From: JANQJA01 sp965267485 | GTDB lineage: Bacteria; Pseudomonadota; Gammaproteobacteria; Pseudomonadales; Azotimanducaceae | DNA length: 64,000 nt | NCBI GenBank assembly: GCA_965267485.1 | Contig: OZ254080.1 | Location: 4,526,001-4,590,000, forward strand | Direction of reading: 5' to 3' | Shown here: positions 61,166-64,000 of the stretch, piece by piece | How the letters are laid out: each line of letters starts with the position of its first letter | How positions within the stretch are numbered: the first letter of the stretch is position 1 | The notes under the pieces: model-generated | Told to the model about the DNA's origin: nothing | The model's database searches: none | What the model saw: the letters and a program-made list of their open reading frames with translations, nothing else | Position numbers and translations under genes: made by a program

Positions 61166-61545
61166 GCGCCGCCTGCGCGCATCCATGCCCCGATGGCGAA
61201 GAGGCACCAGCCCGCGATGAAGAAGACACCGCCGATCGGCGTCACCGGACCCAGCCATTTCATGCCGGTGAGTGCGAGAAGGTAAAGGCTGCCGCTGAAG
61301 AGCAGGATGCCGAGGGCAAATGAGCCGGCAGCCGCGCTGAGCGCCCAGTGACGCCCCAACTGCGCAATGACGAGTGCCAGCAGGATCAGGGCAAGGGAGT
61401 GGCTCATCTGGTAGGTAACGCCTGTCTCGAAGGCATGCAGCAGCCGGTCTTCAAGCTTGCCGCGCAGGCCGTGCGAGGCAAACGCTCCGAGTACGACGCT
61501 CAGCAGGCCGGATATCGCGGCAAACGAGATGATGACGCGGACCAT
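61162..61545 (-). CDS. DUF423 (YgdD-like) membrane protein
   Basis: 127 residues with four hydrophobic helices. DUF423 hallmarks are SGLLSVVLGAFASHGL near the N-terminus and PIGGVFFIAGWCLFAIGAW at the end. Its function is unknown. It follows rpoH by 12 bases on the same strand and may be co-transcribed; the stop overlaps the trmB start. Confidence 0.92.
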   Translation of the reverse strand: MVRVIISFAAISGLLSVVLGAFASHGLRGKLEDRLLHAFETGVTYQMSHSLALILLALVIAQLGRHWALSAAAGSFALGILLFSGSLYLLALTGMKWLGPVTPIGGVFFIAGWCLFAIGAWMRAGGA

Positions 61546-61557
61546 CGAGCGTCGGGA

Positions 61558-62409
61558 CTAGCTGTCGAACTGTTTGCGCAGCTTCTTGAGGGCGTTCTGC
61601 TCGAGCTGGCGCACGCGCTCCGCGGAGATACCGTAGCGATCGGCAAGCTCCTGCAGCGTGGACTTGTGTTCCGCGAGCCAGCGCGACTGCACAATATCCC
61701 GGGAGCGCTCGTCGAGACCCGCGAAGGCCACTCGCAACGACTCACCGTTCGAAGACGCCAGATTCTCGTACTCGACGATATCCGCCGGGTTTCCCTCGGC
61801 ATCCTCGATGAACCGGGACGGGCTCACAAAGTCATCGTCGTCATCGTCAGGCGAGTTGTCGAACGGCTCGTCCCGCGATGCCATTCGGCCTTCCATCTGA
61901 CGCACGTTCTCGGGTTTGACGCCGAGCTCGGTGGCGACCGCCTGGACCTCGTCATCACGCAGCCAGCCGAGGCGTTGCGTGGAGGAACGAAGGTTGAAGA
62001 AGAGCTTGCGCTGCGCCTTGGTCGTGGCGACCTTGACGATTCGCCAGTTCTTGAGGATGAACTCGTGGATCTCTGCCTTGATCCAGTGGACGGCAAACGA
62101 GACAAGACGGACCCCGAACTCGGGGTTGAAGCGTTTGACCGCCTTCATCAGCCCGACGTTACCTTCCTGAATCAGGTCAGCCTCATTGAGACCGTAGCCG
62201 GAGTAGGAGCGGGCAATGAACACGACAAAACGCAGGTGCGACAGCACCAGTTCACGGGCGGCCTCGACATCACCCTCGTAGTGCAGACGTTCCGCCAGCT
62301 CGCGCTCGCGCTCCGCCGACAGCTGCGGAATGGCATTGACCGAGTGCATGTAGGCATCCAGATTGGCTCCCGGAGACAGCGGGGCAACTGGCAGCGTCGT
62401 CGAGCTCAT
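61558..62409 (-). CDS. rpoH: heat-shock sigma factor RpoH (sigma-32)
   Basis: 283 residues from ATG 62409 (MSSTTLPVAPLSPGANLDAY); the in-frame ATG ten codons upstream is less likely. Region 2 is intact, the RpoH box reads AQRKLFFNLRSSTQRLGW (about residues 130-150), and region 4 ends YGISAERVRQLEQNALKKLR. It directs heat-shock genes and is regulated by DnaK and FtsH in relatives. The 56-base gap to ftsX holds no clear promoter. Confidence 0.97.
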   Translation of the reverse strand: MSSTTLPVAPLSPGANLDAYMHSVNAIPQLSAERERELAERLHYEGDVEAARELVLSHLRFVVFIARSYSGYGLNEADLIQEGNVGLMKAVKRFNPEFGVRLVSFAVHWIKAEIHEFILKNWRIVKVATTKAQRKLFFNLRSSTQRLGWLRDDEVQAVATELGVKPENVRQMEGRMASRDEPFDNSPDDDDDDFVSPSRFIEDAEGNPADIVEYENLASSNGESLRVAFAGLDERSRDIVQSRWLAEHKSTLQELADRYGISAERVRQLEQNALKKLRKQFDS

Positions 62410-62465
62410 GATGTTCCGATCAAGAGAAAAAGGGCGCAAATACTACCATCTATACGCAGATTCAG

Positions 62466-63440
62466 CTATTGCGGCTCAATCAGGTGCAGATGCCGGCGCA
62501 CCGCCAGCGCAGCCCCCAGAACGCCCAGCAGGCCGCCGGTCAGCAGCAGCACCGCGGTCACGCCGAAGCCGAGGCCAATGACGGAGAACTGGTCTTCATA
62601 GCTCCGCAAGAGCCGGTCCACGGGACCCGACAGGAAGATGAGGCTGATCTGCACCATGATCCAGGCAAGCAGCGCCCCGCCGAGCCCGTACCAGAGGCCG
62701 AGGTAGAGAAAGGGTCGGCGCACGAAGCTGTCGGTTCCGCCGACGAGTTTGACCACCTCGATCTCGGCGCGCCGGTTCTCGATGGCCAGGCGGATCGTGT
62801 TGCCGATGGAAAGGAGCACGCCCAGGCTCAGGAACAGCGCGAGCGCGAGCACGAAACGCTCACCGAGTGCGAGCAGCGCATAAAGGCGCTCGATCCACGC
62901 GAGATCCACAGACACCCGATCGACGCCCTCGATCTGTTCGAGATTCGCGACGAGGAGCCGCAGCGAGGCCGTATCCATCGGCTCGGGCGTGACCTCGACA
63001 ACGGGCGGCAGCGGATTCGTGTCGAGGGAGTCGAGTACGTCGCCGAAGCCGGAGAATCGCTGGAACTCTGCCAGCGCCTCGGCAGAAGAAATGAAGAGCG
63101 CGGACGCAACGCCCTCGCGTTCACCGATCGCGCGTGCGATCGCCGAACCCTGTCCGGCGTTTTCTGCAGACTCGAGATAAACGCTGAGTCTCGGCTTGCC
63201 GTCCCAGTCGCCGCTGATCTCACCGACGTTCGAGAGCAACAGGAAGAGCAGCGTTGGCAACGCCAGCGCGATGCCGATCACGAGCCATGTCATGAGGCTC
63301 GATACCCAGCTCGAGAGCAGCTCGGCCATGCTCTTCGCCGCGACCTCACGGTGATTGGATGCCCACGCCCTCAGGCGGTCTCGCACACTTGTTCGTGCCG
63401 CCGTCGCGCTGCTGCCTGTCGAAGCCGGTGCTCTTGCCAT
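62466..63440 (-). CDS. ftsX: cell-division protein FtsX
   Basis: 324 residues. ABC-type permease of the FtsEX complex. One helix near residue 50 (LMTWLVIGIALALPTLLFLL), a periplasmic domain (about 75-175) then three C-terminal helices. The start shares its A with the ftsE stop. FtsEX activates murein amidases through EnvC-type partners. The order ftsE-ftsX-rpoH is conserved. Confidence 0.96.
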   Translation of the reverse strand: MARAPASTGSSATAARTSVRDRLRAWASNHREVAAKSMAELLSSWVSSLMTWLVIGIALALPTLLFLLLSNVGEISGDWDGKPRLSVYLESAENAGQGSAIARAIGEREGVASALFISSAEALAEFQRFSGFGDVLDSLDTNPLPPVVEVTPEPMDTASLRLLVANLEQIEGVDRVSVDLAWIERLYALLALGERFVLALALFLSLGVLLSIGNTIRLAIENRRAEIEVVKLVGGTDSFVRRPFLYLGLWYGLGGALLAWIMVQISLIFLSGPVDRLLRSYEDQFSVIGLGFGVTAVLLLTGGLLGVLGAALAVRRHLHLIEPQ

Positions 63441-64000
63441 CAGGATGCGTCCCCGAGCCGGCCCTGGCTCAGGATCAGGCGCCGCTTGCCGAGCCGCTCG
63501 ACGAGCTCGAGATCATGGGTCGCGATCAACACGGTCACGCCGACCTGATTGAACTGAATGAACAGGTCCATGATCTCGGCGGACAGTTCAGGGTCAAGGT
63601 TGCCGGTCGGCTCGTCGGCCAGCAGCAGGGGCGGGCGGTTGACGACAGCCCGGGCAATGCCAACGCGCTGCTGCTCACCGCCTGACAGCGTGATCGGGTT
63701 CTGTCGCTCCTTGTCCGACAATCCGACCTTGGCGAGGGCGGCACGCACACGACGGCCGATATCGCGATGCTGAAACCCGGCGATGATGAGGGGCAGCGCG
63801 ACATTGTCATACACCGAGCGGTCAAAAAGGAGCTGATGATTCTGGAAGACCACGCCGACATTGCGACGAAGAAACGGGATCTGTGAGCGAGCAAAACGGT
63901 TAAGGTTGCTGCCGAGCACGAAGACCTGACCCTGGCTTGGCCGCTCCATGAGCATGATGAGCTTGAGCAGCGTGCTCTTGCCGGCGCCGGAATGACCTGT
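63440..64000 (-). CDS. ftsE: cell-division ATP-binding protein FtsE, 5' part missing
   Basis: The frame is open to the window end. At the edge it reads Walker A TGHSGAGKSTLLKLIM; LSGGEQQRVGIARAVVNRPPLLLADEP (signature and Walker B) and the switch His in IATHDLELVERL are present. About 187 of about 220 residues are visible; roughly 35 N-terminal residues are outside. ATPase partner of FtsX. Confidence 0.97.
   Translation of the reverse strand, partial: TGHSGAGKSTLLKLIMLMERPSQGQVFVLGSNLNRFARSQIPFLRRNVGVVFQNHQLLFDRSVYDNVALPLIIAGFQHRDIGRRVRAALAKVGLSDKERQNPITLSGGEQQRVGIARAVVNRPPLLLADEPTGNLDPELSAEIMDLFIQFNQVGVTVLIATHDLELVERLGKRRLILSQGRLGDAS

Overview
The window is an ordinary, gene-dense stretch of a GC-rich gammaproteobacterial chromosome. 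It has no rRNA, tRNA, CRISPR array, IS element, prophage or integrase. Gene orders typical of Gammaproteobacteria support the placement: ygfB-pepP-ubiH-gcvTHP, zapA-ssrS-ygfA, rppH-ptsP, pilGHIJ-chpA beside gshB, pilT-pilU-yggS-proC-yggT, and rpoH-ftsX-ftsE. The Pseudomonas-like pil/chp layout and split glycine dehydrogenase (gcvPA/gcvPB) suggest a free-living, possibly Chromatiales- or Woeseia-like lineage; this finer placement is inference.

Layout. 1-4.7 kb: a truncated NRDE gene, then a ferric-siderophore module (TonB receptor, small membrane protein, PepSY protein) behind a Fur-box-like sequence. 4.7-9.4 kb: ptsP-rppH, divergent from a HAD phosphatase and an overlapping imelysin-type lipoprotein. 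9.4-16.9 kb: minus-strand run ygfB-pepP-ubiH-gcvT-gcvH-gcvPA-gcvPB. 17.0-18.4 kb: a ZapB-like coiled coil, zapA, 6S RNA and ygfA, with a 30-residue membrane-protein ORF antisense to the ygfA end. 18.6-27.5 kb: peptide deformylase, blasticidin-S-deaminase-like protein, an amidohydrolase/peptide-binding protein/SDR run, ilvA divergent from rpiA, a GFA protein and a FAD oxidoreductase. 27.7-31.9 kb: tkt-pgk-fba without gap. 32.1-36.6 kb: a hybrid histidine kinase, then metK-metF.

36.5-39.3 kb is the clearest accessory segment: an AraC regulator, an NmrA-like protein and a DUF1772 protein, flanked by about 106-bp imperfect direct repeats of the metF-end/rsmE-start junction. This suggests about 2.6 kb was inserted between originally adjacent metF and rsmE.

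39.3-50.5 kb: rsmE, then the type IV pilus chemosensory operon pilG-pilH-pilI-pilJ-chpA-chpC with a 2235-residue ChpA and no pilK or chpB. 50.7-53.5 kb: gshB-tonB3-like-algH-ruvX. 53.5-55.7 kb: the twitching ATPases pilU and pilT. 55.8-60.5 kb: yggS-proC-yggT-yggU-DUF4426-rdgB-hemW. 60.5-64 kb: trmB and a DUF423 gene, then rpoH, ftsX and a truncated ftsE, all on the minus strand.

I found no clearly new multi-gene system. The best leads are the repeat-bounded insertion, the tight 6S RNA-ygfA junction, the small membrane ORF beside it, and the duplicated and degenerate phosphotransfer domains of ChpA.
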